Shown here: positions 20,681 through 31,300 of the stretch, in pieces
Layout of the letters: each line of letters starts with the position of its first letter
Position numbering within the stretch: the first letter of the stretch is position 1
Source: Mycolicibacterium insubricum
GTDB lineage: Bacteria; Actinomycetota; Actinomycetes; Mycobacteriales; Mycobacteriaceae
Direction: 5' to 3'
DNA: 64,000 nucleotides
NCBI RefSeq assembly: GCF_010731615.1
Contig: NZ_AP022618.1
Location: forward strand, 744,001-808,000
Program-made: the position numbers and the translations under genes
Notes under the pieces: model-generated
Seen by the model: only the letters and a program-made list of their open reading frames with translations
Databases searched by the model: none
Told to the model about the DNA's origin: nothing

Positions 20681-21479
20681 GACGGGCCACCCTCCGGCTG
20701 GCCCGCACGCCGCGGAAGCCCTCGCCGGTGTCGTCGGTGCTGAGATCGCGCCCGGCGTAGTGACGGAACACGTCCTCCAGCGTCGCCTGCGGTGTATCCA
20801 GCCCCGCCTTGAGTTCGGCCGGGGTGCCGACGGCCTGCAACCGACCGTGGTGCAGCAACGCCACCCGGTCACACAGTGCGTCGGCCTCCTCCATGTAGTG
20901 GGTGGTCAGCAGCACGGTCATACCGAAGTTCGCCTGCATTCCGCGCAGCTGCGTCCACAGTGATTCCCGGGCAATCGGATCCAGGCCGACGGTCGGCTCG
21001 TCGAGCAGCAGCAGGGCGGGCCGATTGACTAGGGCCTGGGCCAGCTCGAGGCGGCGCACCATGCCGCCGGAATAGCCGCCGGCCGGCCGATCGGCCACGT
21101 CCAGCAGGTTCATCGCGTCGAGCGCATGGGTGATCCGGTCGTCGCGGACACGCCGCGGGACGCCGTAGAGCCGCGCGAACCAGGCCACGTTCTGCCGGCC
21201 GGTCAACGCGGGCTCAATGGAAAGCTGTTGTGGCACATAGCCGATGTTGTAGCGGATGTCGGTCGGCGACCTCCGGGCGTCGAACCCCAGGATCGACAGC
21301 GTTCCCTGCTGGACGGGAGTCAGCGTCGCCAGCGTCTTGATGAAGGTGGACTTGCCGGCCCCGTTCGGGCCCAGCAGGCCGAACGTCTCGCCGCACTCGA
21401 CAGACAGCGTCAAGTCGTCGACGGCGGTGAAATCCCCGTAGCGGTAGGTCAACTCGCGACAGTCAATGGCGGGAGTCAC
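20670..21479 (-). CDS. ABC exporter ATP-binding protein (DrrA-like)
   Basis: The 269-residue ATPase has Walker A GPNGAGKSTF (about residues 37-46), Q-loop in IGYVPQQLS, signature YSGGMVRRLELAQALV, Walker B LLLLDEPTVGLD and the switch His in LLTTHYMEEADALCDR. The C-terminal extension (LQAVGTPAELKAGL, TLEDVFRHYAGRD) is typical of DrrA-type exporters. GTG 21479 overlaps the stop of the SDR gene (GTGA), so SDR, ATPase and permease are one operon read leftwards. Confidence 0.92.
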   Translation of the reverse strand: MTPAIDCRELTYRYGDFTAVDDLTLSVECGETFGLLGPNGAGKSTFIKTLATLTPVQQGTLSILGFDARRSPTDIRYNIGYVPQQLSIEPALTGRQNVAWFARLYGVPRRVRDDRITHALDAMNLLDVADRPAGGYSGGMVRRLELAQALVNRPALLLLDEPTVGLDPIARESLWTQLRGMQANFGMTVLLTTHYMEEADALCDRVALLHHGRLQAVGTPAELKAGLDTPQATLEDVFRHYAGRDLSTDDTGEGFRGVRASRRVARRAG

Positions 21480-22303
21480 ACCGTGTCTCCCGTCTCGTCC
21501 GGGCCCAACTGGTAGCCCGAGCGGTCGGCCCGGTGATACCAGCCGCCGGCCGCCTCAGTGCCGCCGTCGACGAACAGGGTCTGCCCGGTGAGGTAGCCGG
21601 ACAGGTCCGAGGCCAGGAACACCGCGGCACCGGCCAGATCGTCGACGTGCCCGGGCCGGCCCAGCGGGATGATCCGGGCCAGCCGGTTCGAGGCCGCCGG
21701 GCTCTCCGACAGAGCGGCCAGCCCTTCGGTGATCGTGATGTCGGGCGCCAGGGCGTTGACCCGGATGCCGTGCGGGGCGAGCTCCAGCGCCGCGGTCTTG
21801 GTGTAGCTGATCACCCCGGCCTTGGCCGCGGCGTAGGCGGCGTAGCCCGGTGCGGCGCGCACGCCCTCGATCGAGGTGACGTTGATGACGGACCCGCCGA
21901 GCCCCGCGTCGACCAGCATGCGGGCCACCCGCTGCGTGCACAGCAGGACATGGTGCAGGTTGGACCGGTAGAGGGTGTTCCAGCCGTTCTCCGAGGTGTC
22001 CAGCAACGGCGAGGCGAAGGTGCCGCCGGCGTTGTTGACCAGGATCGTCGGCGCCCCGACGAGATCGCAGGTGCGGGCCAGGGCATCGTCGACGGCCGCG
22101 GCGTCCCGTACGTCCAGGGCCATCGGGACCGCACCGATGTCGGCGGCCGCTGCGGCGGCGGTGTCCGGGTTGCGCTCCCAGATCACCACCTGGGCGCCGA
22201 ACGCGCGCAGACCGGCGGCGATGCCGCGACCGATGCCGGCCCCGGCGCCGGTCACCACCGCGACCCGCCCGGTCAGATCGGTCATTCCCGGGTCAATGGG
22301 CAT
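21476..22303 (-). CDS. Short-chain dehydrogenase/reductase, classical type
   Basis: The 275-residue Rossmann oxidoreductase has the cofactor site VTGAGAGIGRGIAAG, Asn motif LVNNAGG, catalytic Ser in INVTSIEG and YAAYAAAKAG (Tyr and Lys). The C-terminus (YLTGQTLFVDGGTEA) is complete. ATG 22303 is preceded by GGAGGTGG at good spacing, supporting it over the internal Met. It is first in the operon with the DrrAB-type exporter; the link suggests modification of an exported metabolite, which is inference. The actual substrate cannot be read from the sequence. Confidence 0.9.
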   Translation of the reverse strand: MPIDPGMTDLTGRVAVVTGAGAGIGRGIAAGLRAFGAQVVIWERNPDTAAAAAADIGAVPMALDVRDAAAVDDALARTCDLVGAPTILVNNAGGTFASPLLDTSENGWNTLYRSNLHHVLLCTQRVARMLVDAGLGGSVINVTSIEGVRAAPGYAAYAAAKAGVISYTKTAALELAPHGIRVNALAPDITITEGLAALSESPAASNRLARIIPLGRPGHVDDLAGAAVFLASDLSGYLTGQTLFVDGGTEAAGGWYHRADRSGYQLGPDETGDTV

Positions 22304-22384
22304 CCGAACACCACCTCCGCACGATTTCCGCTTCGGCGCTCAACCCTATTCACCGAGCCTGTGTGCGGATGGTTGACTGCCCGA

Positions 22385-23266
22385 ATGTCGGATCGTAGAG
22401 ACCAGCCGGAGGCCCGGACGGAGTTGGTGCGGCTGCTGACGGTCGAACCGGCCGGTTCAAGCGTCGCCGGGCCTCGTGCTCGCGGAACCACACCGCTCGC
22501 CGAACCCGGCGGGGAGGAGTTCACCGCAACCGGCTACGGGCCGGCGGACAAGCGGGCGTTCGGTGGGCAGTTCGTCGCCCAGGCGCTGCGCGCCGCCGCG
22601 GCGACCGTCACCCCGGAGGCCCGGCCGACCAGTGTGCACGTGCAGTTCCTGCGCGCCGGCACGGCGGGACCGGTGGACTACCGGGTCGAGCGGACCTACG
22701 ACGGGCGCACCGCGATGACCCGCCGGGTGTCCTCTCGCCAGGGCGGCCGGATCAATACCGTCGCCACCGTCTCCTTCGCGACGGAGTTGCCCGGCCCGGT
22801 CCACCCCCGCGTGGGTGACCCGATTCCGGACCCGACGCAGCTGCCGGTCGCCGCACCGCCCGGGCCGGCGCCCGGCGTGCCGCTGCACGACTTCGATCTG
22901 CGCTACCGCGAGGATGGCGAAGGAGAGGGCTTCGTCCGTGAATTCCACTGGCGCACCGTGCAACCCCTGTCCGGCGACCCGATCCTGCACTACGCCGTGG
23001 CGGCCTATCTCACCGACCTGTACCTGCTGGACACCGCACTCCGAGTGCATGACCACACGGTGACCGACCGACATTTCCGGTACGGCACCACCGACTCCGC
23101 CATCTGGTTCCACACCCCGCTGCGGGCCGACGAGTGGAATCTGCTGCGATCGTCCTCGCCGGTGGCAGGCGCGGGCCGGGGACTGGTCACCGCCACCTTG
23201 TTCGGTGCCGATGGCCGGCCGGCCGCGACGCTCGTGCAGGAGGGGTTGGTGGCCGCGCGAGAATAG
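22385..23266 (+). CDS. Acyl-CoA thioesterase II (TesB-like)
   Basis: The 293-residue protein has a double hot-dog fold and hydrolyses acyl-CoA to free acid and CoA. The first half has the substrate-tunnel signature FGGQFVAQALRAAAATV followed by SVHVQFLRAGTAGPVDYRVER; the second has HYAVAAYLTDLYLLDTAL and TTDSAIWFHTPLRADEW, the region holding active-site residues in TesB. ATG 22385 is chosen because the longer open frame upstream is antisense to the SDR gene. It is divergent from the SDR operon (81 bases) and 63 bases upstream of htdZ in the same direction. Confidence 0.9.
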   Translation: MSDRRDQPEARTELVRLLTVEPAGSSVAGPRARGTTPLAEPGGEEFTATGYGPADKRAFGGQFVAQALRAAAATVTPEARPTSVHVQFLRAGTAGPVDYRVERTYDGRTAMTRRVSSRQGGRINTVATVSFATELPGPVHPRVGDPIPDPTQLPVAAPPGPAPGVPLHDFDLRYREDGEGEGFVREFHWRTVQPLSGDPILHYAVAAYLTDLYLLDTALRVHDHTVTDRHFRYGTTDSAIWFHTPLRADEWNLLRSSSPVAGAGRGLVTATLFGADGRPAATLVQEGLVAARE

Positions 23267-23329
23267 CGTTACCGCAAGATGGGAGAACCGGCCCGGATGA
23301 ACCGGGCCGCCGACCACCGGAAGGACACC

Positions 23330-23785
23330 ATGCGCACCTTCGCATCGCTCGACGACTTCGCCGCCGCCAAGGGCGAGGTGCTCGGTACCAGCGACTGGTT
23401 CACCGTCACCCAGGAGGCCGTCGACCAGTTCGCCGACGCCACCGGCGATCACCAGTGGATTCACGTCGACCCGGTGAAGGCCGCCGCCGGCCCGTACGGC
23501 GGCACGATCGCCCACGGCTTCATGACGCTGTCGCTGCTCCCGGTGCTCATGCACCAGATCTACGAGGTCAAGGGCCTCAAGATGGCGCTGAACTACGGCG
23601 TCAACAAGGTGCGCTTCCCGTCGCCGGTGAAGGTCGGCAGCAGGGTCCGGGCCACCAGCACCCTGGTTGACGCCGAGGACCTGGGCAACGGGACTCAGCA
23701 GATCATCGTCTCGACGGTGATCGAAACCGAGGGCGGCGGCAAACCGGCCTGCGTCGCCGAGTCCGTCCTGCGTTACATGAGTTGA
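23330..23785 (+). CDS. htdZ: MaoC-like (R)-specific enoyl-CoA hydratase
   Basis: The 151-residue single hot-dog protein has exactly the length of M. tuberculosis Rv0130. The hydratase-2 dyad is Asp40 and His45 in DATGDHQWIHVD, the numbering reported for Rv0130; GGTIAHGFMTLSLLP follows. It hydrates trans-2-enoyl-CoA/ACP. ATG 23330 is preceded by GGAAGGA; an upstream frame start at 23279 is less likely. Here TesB lies upstream and small unknown proteins downstream, whereas Rv0130 is next to fbpC in M. tuberculosis. Confidence 0.92.
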   Translation: MRTFASLDDFAAAKGEVLGTSDWFTVTQEAVDQFADATGDHQWIHVDPVKAAAGPYGGTIAHGFMTLSLLPVLMHQIYEVKGLKMALNYGVNKVRFPSPVKVGSRVRATSTLVDAEDLGNGTQQIIVSTVIETEGGGKPACVAESVLRYMS

Positions 23786-23841
23786 GGAATTCGTCATCAC
23801 CCCTCTTCCGTCGCGGGGGTGGGGTCGGGTAGACCTGATGC

Positions 23842-23988
23842 ATGAAAACGCATCTGAACTGCCCGTGCGGCGAGTCCATTGTCGGGACCGACGAAGACGA
23901 CCTGGTGGAGAAGACTCAGCAGCACCTCACGGCGAACCACCCGGGCCACGAGTACAGTCGCGACGAAATACTATTCATTGCCTACTGA
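23842..23988 (+). CDS. Small DUF1059-like protein (48 aa)
   Basis: The ORF reads MKTHLNCPCGESIVG and ends EILFIAY. CPCGE near the N-terminus, an acidic middle (GTDEDDLVEKTQQH) and HLTANHPGH fit the small DUF1059 family, suspected metal-binding proteins of unknown role: two cysteines and three histidines could form a site. It is too short for common ORF thresholds. It is preceded by a short gap from htdZ and followed by the acidic DUF5709-like protein. Confidence 0.75.
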   Translation: MKTHLNCPCGESIVGTDEDDLVEKTQQHLTANHPGHEYSRDEILFIAY

Positions 23989-24038
23989 GGCCGGTCTGCC
24001 CATAGACCACCCCTGATCGAGACGAGGACACCCACCGG

Positions 24039-24335
24039 ATGGACGCTGACGACAACGGTCCGGACCAGACGCTGAACCCGAGCGAGTCGCTGGATTCCGA
24101 CGAGGTGCGCAACGACGACGGCGACATCGTCGTCGACCCGCCGGAGCGCTGGATTCCGGTGGTGGAAGACCAGAGTCTCGATGAGCGGTTGGCCGCCGAG
24201 GTCCCCGATGTGCTGACCGGGGACCCGCAGCCGCCCCGCCCGACCCGCCGCCATCTCGGCCAGATCGACGGCACGCCGGAAGACGGCGACTCGTTCTACA
24301 CGGTCGTCGACGACAACGAGCCCGAGCTCGCCTGA
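24039..24335 (+). CDS. Acidic DUF5709-like protein
   Basis: This 98-residue protein is very acidic and likely disordered. NPSESLDSDEVRNDDGD and LDERLAAEVPDV are the pattern of the actinobacterial DUF5709 family. No enzyme motif, signal peptide or membrane segment is visible. An ATG 24039 start gives the whole family-like N-terminus. It converges with the alcohol dehydrogenase gene with 18 bases between the stops. Function unknown. Confidence 0.75.
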   Translation: MDADDNGPDQTLNPSESLDSDEVRNDDGDIVVDPPERWIPVVEDQSLDERLAAEVPDVLTGDPQPPRPTRRHLGQIDGTPEDGDSFYTVVDDNEPELA

Positions 24336-24353
24336 TCGCGGTCAGACGCTCGC

Positions 24354-25379
24354 TCAGACGCTGAGGATGACCTTCAGGCAGTCCGCGTCACGGGCGGCCA
24401 CCGCGGCGTAACCCGCCGCGGCGTTGTCCAGCGGCATGGTGTGGGTGAAGATCCCACTGGTGTCCAGGCGTCCGCTCTGGATCAGCGGGATCAGCTCCGG
24501 CCAGGTCTGCTGCACCGGTGCGGTGGTCATCCGCAGTGTGATGCTGCGGATCAGGCTCATGGTGGCCGGGAACGGGAACGGGTTCAGGTCGTGCACGCCG
24601 ACCACTGATACCGTGCCTCCCGCCCGCACCAGGCCCAGTGCATCGGTCAGCGTGGTGTCGTTGCCGACGGCGTCGATCACCGCCGCGGCACCGCGCCCGC
24701 CGGTGGCGTCCAGCACCGCCTGCAGAGCGGGCGGTTCCAGCGGAATCGCTCCGGCCAACGCGGCCCGGTCACGGCGGCCGGCGACCGGGTCCACGGCAAA
24801 GACCGTCCCCGCGCCCTGAACGATCGCACTGCGCACCGCGCACAGACCCACCGCGCCCGACCCGAGTACGACGACGGTGCCGCCCAGGGGGAAATCGGCC
24901 CGCCGGGCCGCGGCCCAGCCGGTGGCCAGGTTGTCGGTCAGCAGCAGTGCTTCCTCGGTGTCGATCCCGTCGGGAATCCGGCACAGTTGGAAGTCGGCGG
25001 CCGGTACCGCCAGCAGCTCGGACTGGGCCCCGCCGAGCATTCCGGAACCGAAGATCTGCGGTCCCGATACACAGGTGATCGGGTCCGCGGTGGCGCACCC
25101 GACGCAATGCCCGCACCCGGCCACCGAACTCACCAGCACCAGGTCACCGACGGTGACGTGACGCACGTCCGGCCCCACCTCGACGACCGTGCCGATCGCC
25201 TCGTGGCCCAGGGCCACCGGCTCCAGTAGCGGGTAGTCGCCCTCGTAGAAATGCAGGTCCGAACCGCAGATGGCGGTGGCGGTGACGGCGACGATCGCGC
25301 CGTCCGGGCCGGGCAGAACCGGGTCGGGCCGGTGGTCGATGCGGATCTGTCCGGGGGCGTCGATCACCACACTGCGCAT
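24354..25379 (-). CDS. Zinc-dependent alcohol dehydrogenase, MDR family
   Basis: The 341-residue enzyme has an N-terminal GroES-like domain with catalytic zinc ligands Cys38 (AICGSDLHFYEGD) and the GHEAIGTVVEVG histidine, and structural zinc cysteines in GCGHCVGC and ITC. A Rossmann domain follows (VVVLGSGAVGLCAV). It oxidises an alcohol with NAD(P). Neighbours give no substrate: glgX lies upstream on the same strand, 65 bases away, but is not overlapping. The end VAARDADCLKVILSV is typical of the family. Confidence 0.9.
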   Translation of the reverse strand: MRSVVIDAPGQIRIDHRPDPVLPGPDGAIVAVTATAICGSDLHFYEGDYPLLEPVALGHEAIGTVVEVGPDVRHVTVGDLVLVSSVAGCGHCVGCATADPITCVSGPQIFGSGMLGGAQSELLAVPAADFQLCRIPDGIDTEEALLLTDNLATGWAAARRADFPLGGTVVVLGSGAVGLCAVRSAIVQGAGTVFAVDPVAGRRDRAALAGAIPLEPPALQAVLDATGGRGAAAVIDAVGNDTTLTDALGLVRAGGTVSVVGVHDLNPFPFPATMSLIRSITLRMTTAPVQQTWPELIPLIQSGRLDTSGIFTHTMPLDNAAAGYAAVAARDADCLKVILSV

Positions 25380-25444
25380 GCGGCCCTCATTTCGTGTCGT
25401 TCAATTCGTGCCATTGCGCCCGCACCGGGCGGAATGTGAACAGG

Positions 25445-27616
<2,172 letters not shown>

Positions 27617-27648
27617 GCTGTTCGCTCCTCGTCGCCTCGTCTGCAAAC

Positions 27649-28281
27649 CTAGTCGGTGCCCGCGGGGGCGCCTACCAGCCCCAGGCAGGCCGACACCGCG
27701 GCATGCGTGATATCGCGGATCCGGCCGCCGTCCTCCATGGTTTGCGCAGTGAGCTCGCGCAGGCCGCCGAGCAGGATGATCACTGTCTCCCGTGACACCG
27801 GCGGGATGCCGGCGCGGGCGAATCCCGGGCTGGCCGTGATCTCCAGCAGCAGTGTGGTGAACCGTTCCATGCCTCGGCGCTGGATCGGGCGCGCCGCGTC
27901 GCCGAGGGCGGGGAACTCCCGGATCCAGGCCAAGGTGATGGCCGGGCGGGCCTCGATCGCCGCGAGGTAGGACTCCACCGCGGCGTCGATCTGGTCGAGG
28001 TAGTCGGCCTGCGGGTCGACGGCCGCGCGGATGGCGGCGATCATCGCGACGTTATCGGCGTCGAGCAGGTCCCGCAGGCAGTCGTCCTTGCTGGCGAAAT
28101 GGGCGTAGAAGGTGCGCTTGGAGGTTTTGGCGTGCCGGACGATGTCGGCGACCGTGGTGTCGCGGTAGCCGCGCTCGGCGATCGACGCGGTCAGCCCGTC
28201 GAACAACCGCGCGGGGAAACCGAGTTCTGCCGCACCGGGATCGGTGAGCGTGGCGGACGGGCTGTTGGTGGGCTGTGGCAT
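27649..28281 (-). CDS. TetR-family transcriptional regulator, divergent from cyp138
   Basis: The 210-residue repressor-type protein has an N-terminal helix-turn-helix: GYRDTTVADIVRHAKTSKRTFYAHFASKDDCL at about residues 40-70. The C-terminal ligand-binding half is unassigned. ATG 28281 has a GGAGG-like site upstream. It is divergent from the P450 gene with 99 bases between, containing two copies of a GGTAC-type palindrome, so it probably represses itself and the P450. This matches the order Rv0135c-Rv0136. glgX lies just downstream on the same strand and might be co-transcribed. Confidence 0.92.
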   Translation of the reverse strand: MPQPTNSPSATLTDPGAAELGFPARLFDGLTASIAERGYRDTTVADIVRHAKTSKRTFYAHFASKDDCLRDLLDADNVAMIAAIRAAVDPQADYLDQIDAAVESYLAAIEARPAITLAWIREFPALGDAARPIQRRGMERFTTLLLEITASPGFARAGIPPVSRETVIILLGGLRELTAQTMEDGGRIRDITHAAVSACLGLVGAPAGTD

Positions 28282-28305
28282 CCCGGCCTCACCTCCTTGC
28301 CAATG

Positions 28306-28358
28306 CTGGTACCTGCCGGTACCGTAAGCGTGAACAGCTGGTACTGCACGGTACCAGC
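28306..28358. promoter_or_regulatory. Two TetR operator-like palindromes between tetR and cyp138
   Basis: CTGGTACCTGCCGGTACC at 28306-28323 and CTGGTACTGCACGGTACC at 28338-28355 share CTGGTAC-N4-CGGTACC; the second extends to a longer imperfect palindrome (28337-28358). Starts are 32 bases apart, or three helical turns, so two dimers could bind one DNA face. Binding by the adjacent TetR is inference. Confidence 0.7.
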
Positions 28359-28380
28359 AGGCGTTCGCGGAGGTGCCGCC

Positions 28381-29709
28381 ATGACCGAGATTGCCGTTGA
28401 GCCCGTCGACGCCCAGCGGCAGCCGGAGGTCAAACTCCCGCCGTCGCCGCGCCGGGCGCCGAAGGTCGTCCAGGGGCTGGCGTTCGTCATGCTGCGCCGC
28501 CGGGTCATCAACCGGCTGAGCAAGCGCTACGGCGGCGCGTTCGCCATCGACGCTCCGCTGTTCGGGAAGATGGTGGTGGTCACCGACCCCGCACTGGCCC
28601 GACAGGTCTTCGCCGCCAGCCCGGACGATCTGGGCAACGTCCAGCCCAACCTGAGCCGAATGTTCGGCCCGGGTTCGATTTTCGCGCTCGACGGCACCGA
28701 ACACCGCAGCCGCCGCAAGCTGCTGACCCCGCCGTTCCACGGTAGGGCCATGCACCGCTATGAGGAGATCGTCGAGGAAGAAACCGAGCGGGAGATCGCG
28801 AACTGGCGTGACGGGGAGGAATTCCCGACGCTGGAACCGATGATGCGCATCACCCTCAATGTGATCCTGCGGGCCATCTTCGGAGCCGACGGCGCCGAGC
28901 TGGCGGCGCTGCGGGAGAAGATCCCGGCCTGGGTCACACTGGGCTCGCGGCTGGTCGTTTTACCCGCTCCCAAGCGGACATTCGGGCCGTGGAAGCGGTT
29001 GAGGCAATACCGCGAGGAGTACGACGCCGTCGTCGAGACGCTCATCGAGCAGGCGCTGGCCGACGAGAAGCTCGACGAGCGCACCGACATCCTGTCACTG
29101 CTGCTGCGCAGCCGCTACGACGACGGTACCGCCATGACGCAAAGCGAAATCGCCGACGAACTGCTGACCCTGTTGGCCGCCGGTCACGAAACCACCGCAT
29201 CGACCCTGGCCTGGGCGTTTGAGCGGATCCGCCGACATCCCGAGGTGTTGGACCGGTTGGCCGCCGAGGCCGACACCGACGACGCCGAATTCCGGCAGGC
29301 CGTCATCCACGAGGTGCAGCGCAATCGCACGGTCATCGACTTCGCCAGCCGGCACGTCTACGCACCGGTGTTCGCACTCGGCGAGTGGCGGATACCGCGC
29401 GGATTGTCGGTATCGGTGGCCATTGCTCAAATGCACTGGAATGAGGCAGAATTCCCGGATCCACAGCAGTTCGACCCGGAGCGTTTCCTGGGCCAGCGAG
29501 CCGCGGCGTCCGGTTGGATCCCGTTCGGCGGCGGTACTCGTCGCTGCGTCGGTGCGGCGTTCGCGAACATGGAGATGCACGTCGTTCTGCGTACCGTGCT
29601 GTGCCGGTTCCGCATCGAGACGACGGATGGGCCCGGCGAGAAGGCGCACAACCGCGGGGTGGCATTCGTGCCGCGTAACGGCGGGCGGATCACCGTGCAC
29701 CGCCGGTGA
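28381..29709 (+). CDS. cyp138: Cytochrome P450, CYP138 type
   Basis: The 442-residue soluble P450 has I-helix LLAAGHETTASTLAWAF (about 262-278), a K-helix EVQRNRTVIDFASR region in which the usual ExxR is read as EVQR, and the haem loop FGGGTRRCVGAAFAN with the thiolate Cys389. Length and position (divergent from a TetR, followed by msrA) match CYP138 (Rv0136, about 441 residues). The physiological substrate of CYP138 is not known; regulation by the neighbouring TetR is likely. ATG 28381 follows GGAGGTG at suitable distance. Confidence 0.88.
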   Translation: MTEIAVEPVDAQRQPEVKLPPSPRRAPKVVQGLAFVMLRRRVINRLSKRYGGAFAIDAPLFGKMVVVTDPALARQVFAASPDDLGNVQPNLSRMFGPGSIFALDGTEHRSRRKLLTPPFHGRAMHRYEEIVEEETEREIANWRDGEEFPTLEPMMRITLNVILRAIFGADGAELAALREKIPAWVTLGSRLVVLPAPKRTFGPWKRLRQYREEYDAVVETLIEQALADEKLDERTDILSLLLRSRYDDGTAMTQSEIADELLTLLAAGHETTASTLAWAFERIRRHPEVLDRLAAEADTDDAEFRQAVIHEVQRNRTVIDFASRHVYAPVFALGEWRIPRGLSVSVAIAQMHWNEAEFPDPQQFDPERFLGQRAAASGWIPFGGGTRRCVGAAFANMEMHVVLRTVLCRFRIETTDGPGEKAHNRGVAFVPRNGGRITVHRR

Positions 29710-29746
29710 CGGTGATGATCGCGAAAACCGCTCCCGTCGTGGCAGC

Positions 29747-30208
29747 ATGTCCGGCATGACCGAATCGCTCGTCGACGCCATGAACGCCGCACTGTCCACC
29801 ACCATCCCGATCGCCGGGAAGATGGGTGTGCGGGTGGTCGACGCCGGTCGCGGCTACGCAGTCACCTCGGTGCCCGCCGAGGGCAATGGGAATCACTTCG
29901 GGGTGATCTACGCCGGCGTGCAGTTCACCGTGGCCGAGGTGCTCGGCGGGATCATCGCGCTGTCGACCTTCGACACCGGCAAGTACTTCCCGCTGGTCAA
30001 GAACCTCGATATCAGCTACCGCGCGATGGCCACCACCGACCTGCGCGCCGAAGCGCGCGTCGATGACGAGACCATCGCCCGGATCGAGACCGAGGCCGCC
30101 GAGCACGGTAAGTCCGACTTCACCCTGGAGGCGACCGTCACCGACGCCAACGGCACCGTGGTGGCCACCAGCACCGGTCTCTACCAGCTGCGCGCGTTCG
30201 GCAAGTAA
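29747..30208 (+). CDS. Hot-dog thioesterase-like protein (DUF4442/YiiD type)
   Basis: The 153-residue protein has a single hot-dog domain: GKMGVRVVDAGRGYAVTSVP, GNHFGVIYAGVQFTVAEVLGG and LVKNLDISYRAMATTDLRAEA. The tail SDFTLEATVTDANGTVVATSTGLYQLR is the last hot-dog strand pair. Probably an acyl-CoA thioesterase or a non-catalytic acyl-CoA binder. ATG 29747 is used; a second ATG is three codons later. It follows cyp138 by 37 bases and converges with msrA (3-base gap). Confidence 0.82.
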   Translation: MSGMTESLVDAMNAALSTTIPIAGKMGVRVVDAGRGYAVTSVPAEGNGNHFGVIYAGVQFTVAEVLGGIIALSTFDTGKYFPLVKNLDISYRAMATTDLRAEARVDDETIARIETEAAEHGKSDFTLEATVTDANGTVVATSTGLYQLRAFGK

Positions 30209-30211
30209 GCG

Positions 30212-30712
30212 TCAGGACCGCTGCGGCAGCCGCCAGCCCGGCCGCGGGAAGTGGCAGGTGTAGCCGTTGGGGATGCGCATCAGATAATCCTGGTGTTCCG
30301 GCTCGGCGTCCCAGAACGTCTGTGCTGATACGACTTCGGTAACCACCGGGCCCGGCCACAGCCCGGAGTCGTCGACGTCGGCGATGGTTTCCTCGGCAAC
30401 CCGGCGCTGGTCCTCGTCGAGATAGAAGATCGCCGAGCGGTAGCTGGTCCCGATGTCGTTGCCCTGCCGGTTGCGCGTGCTGGGGTCGTGGATCTGGAAG
30501 AAGAACTCCAGCAACCTCCGGTAGTCGGTTGCCTCCGGGTCGAAGACGATCTCGACGGCCTCGGCGTGCCCCGGATGATTCCGGTAGGTCGGATGGTCGT
30601 TCTCGCCGCCGGTGTAGCCCACCCGGGTGGCCAGCACGCCGGGCTGTTTGCGGATCAGGTCCTGCATGCCCCAGAAGCAGCCACCGGCCAGGATCGCGGT
30701 TTGAGTACTCAC
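30212..30712 (-). CDS. msrA: Peptide methionine sulfoxide reductase MsrA
   Basis: The 166-residue repair enzyme reduces methionine-S-sulfoxide in proteins. The catalytic Cys12 is in [34 protein letters not shown] and [10 protein letters not shown] are the conserved substrate-pocket motifs. Further cysteine near the C-terminus (GYTCHF) is the usual position for a resolving residue. GTG 30712 start. The neighbour order cyp138-msrA-Rv0138 is as in M. tuberculosis. A palindrome resembling a KstR operator lies about 49 bases upstream, shared with the divergent NTF2-like gene. Confidence 0.95.
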   Translation of the reverse strand: MSTQTAILAGGCFWGMQDLIRKQPGVLATRVGYTGGENDHPTYRNHPGHAEAVEIVFDPEATDYRRLLEFFFQIHDPSTRNRQGNDIGTSYRSAIFYLDEDQRRVAEETIADVDDSGLWPGPVVTEVVSAQTFWDAEPEHQDYLMRIPNGYTCHFPRPGWRLPQRS

Positions 30713-30760
30713 CGCTTGGCCAACGTCGCGCGCCGGGGGAAGATTCCCGGGACATTCTGC

Positions 30761-30776
30761 CTAGAACATGTTCTAG
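30761..30776. promoter_or_regulatory. Perfect 16-bp palindrome matching the KstR operator pattern
   Basis: CTAGAACATGTTCTAG is a perfect palindrome and contains T-NN-AAC-NN-GTT-NN-A, the consensus I recall for the cholesterol-catabolism repressor KstR. It ends 7 bases before GTG 30784, in promoter position for the NTF2-like gene, and lies 49 bases from the msrA start. It does not fit the mycobacterial LexA box, which needs four bases between GAAC and GTTC. Binding is inferred. Confidence 0.75.
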
Positions 30777-30783
30777 TTGAGGG

Positions 30784-31296
30784 GTGAGCAGCACTACCGG
30801 ACCATTCAGCCGCGCCGAACTCCAGGACGCGTTCGCCCGTTTCGAGAAGACCGTCGATGAGGCCGCCAAGGCCCACGACTGGGACCTGTGGGTGGCGCAC
30901 TACACCGCCGACGTCGATTACATCGAACACGCCGCCGGCACTATGAAGGGCCGCGACGAGGTCCGCACCTGGATCCGGCGCACCATGGGCACCTTCCCCG
31001 GCAGCTACATGACGGCTTTCCCGTCGCTGTGGTCGGTGATCGACGAAACCCGCGGCCGCATCATCTGCGAGCTGGACAATCCGATGCGCGATCCCGGCGA
31101 CGGCACCATCATCAGCGCCACCAACATCTCGATCATCGACTACGCCGGCGACGGCCTGTGGCGCCGGCAGGAAGACGTCTACAACCCGCTGGAGTTCCTG
31201 GCCGCCGCGAAGAACTGGTGCCGTAAGGCCGCCCGGCTCGGCACCCTCGATGACGAGGCCGCTGCCTGGTACGAGAAGTTCGGCGGAGCGAAATAG
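30784..31296 (+). CDS. NTF2-like (SnoaL/ketosteroid-isomerase fold) protein, Rv0138 type
   Basis: The 170-residue alpha+beta cone protein reads FARFEKTVDEAAKAHDWDLWVAHY in the N-terminal helices, then DVDYIEHAAGTMKGRDEVRTWI, a typical SnoaL-like core, then ISATNISIIDYAGDGLWRRQEDVYNP. Position next to msrA matches Rv0138. The fold includes steroid isomerases, dehydratases and binding proteins; catalytic residues cannot be assigned with certainty. The start is GTG 30784, only 7 bases after the KstR-like palindrome, so the mRNA leader must be very short or absent. Confidence 0.85.
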   Translation: MSSTTGPFSRAELQDAFARFEKTVDEAAKAHDWDLWVAHYTADVDYIEHAAGTMKGRDEVRTWIRRTMGTFPGSYMTAFPSLWSVIDETRGRIICELDNPMRDPGDGTIISATNISIIDYAGDGLWRRQEDVYNPLEFLAAAKNWCRKAARLGTLDDEAAAWYEKFGGAK

Positions 31297-31300
31297 GGGG

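Noticed and set aside
30761..30776. LexA/SOS box
   Set aside because: The mycobacterial box needs four bases between GAAC and GTTC; here there are two, which fits KstR instead.
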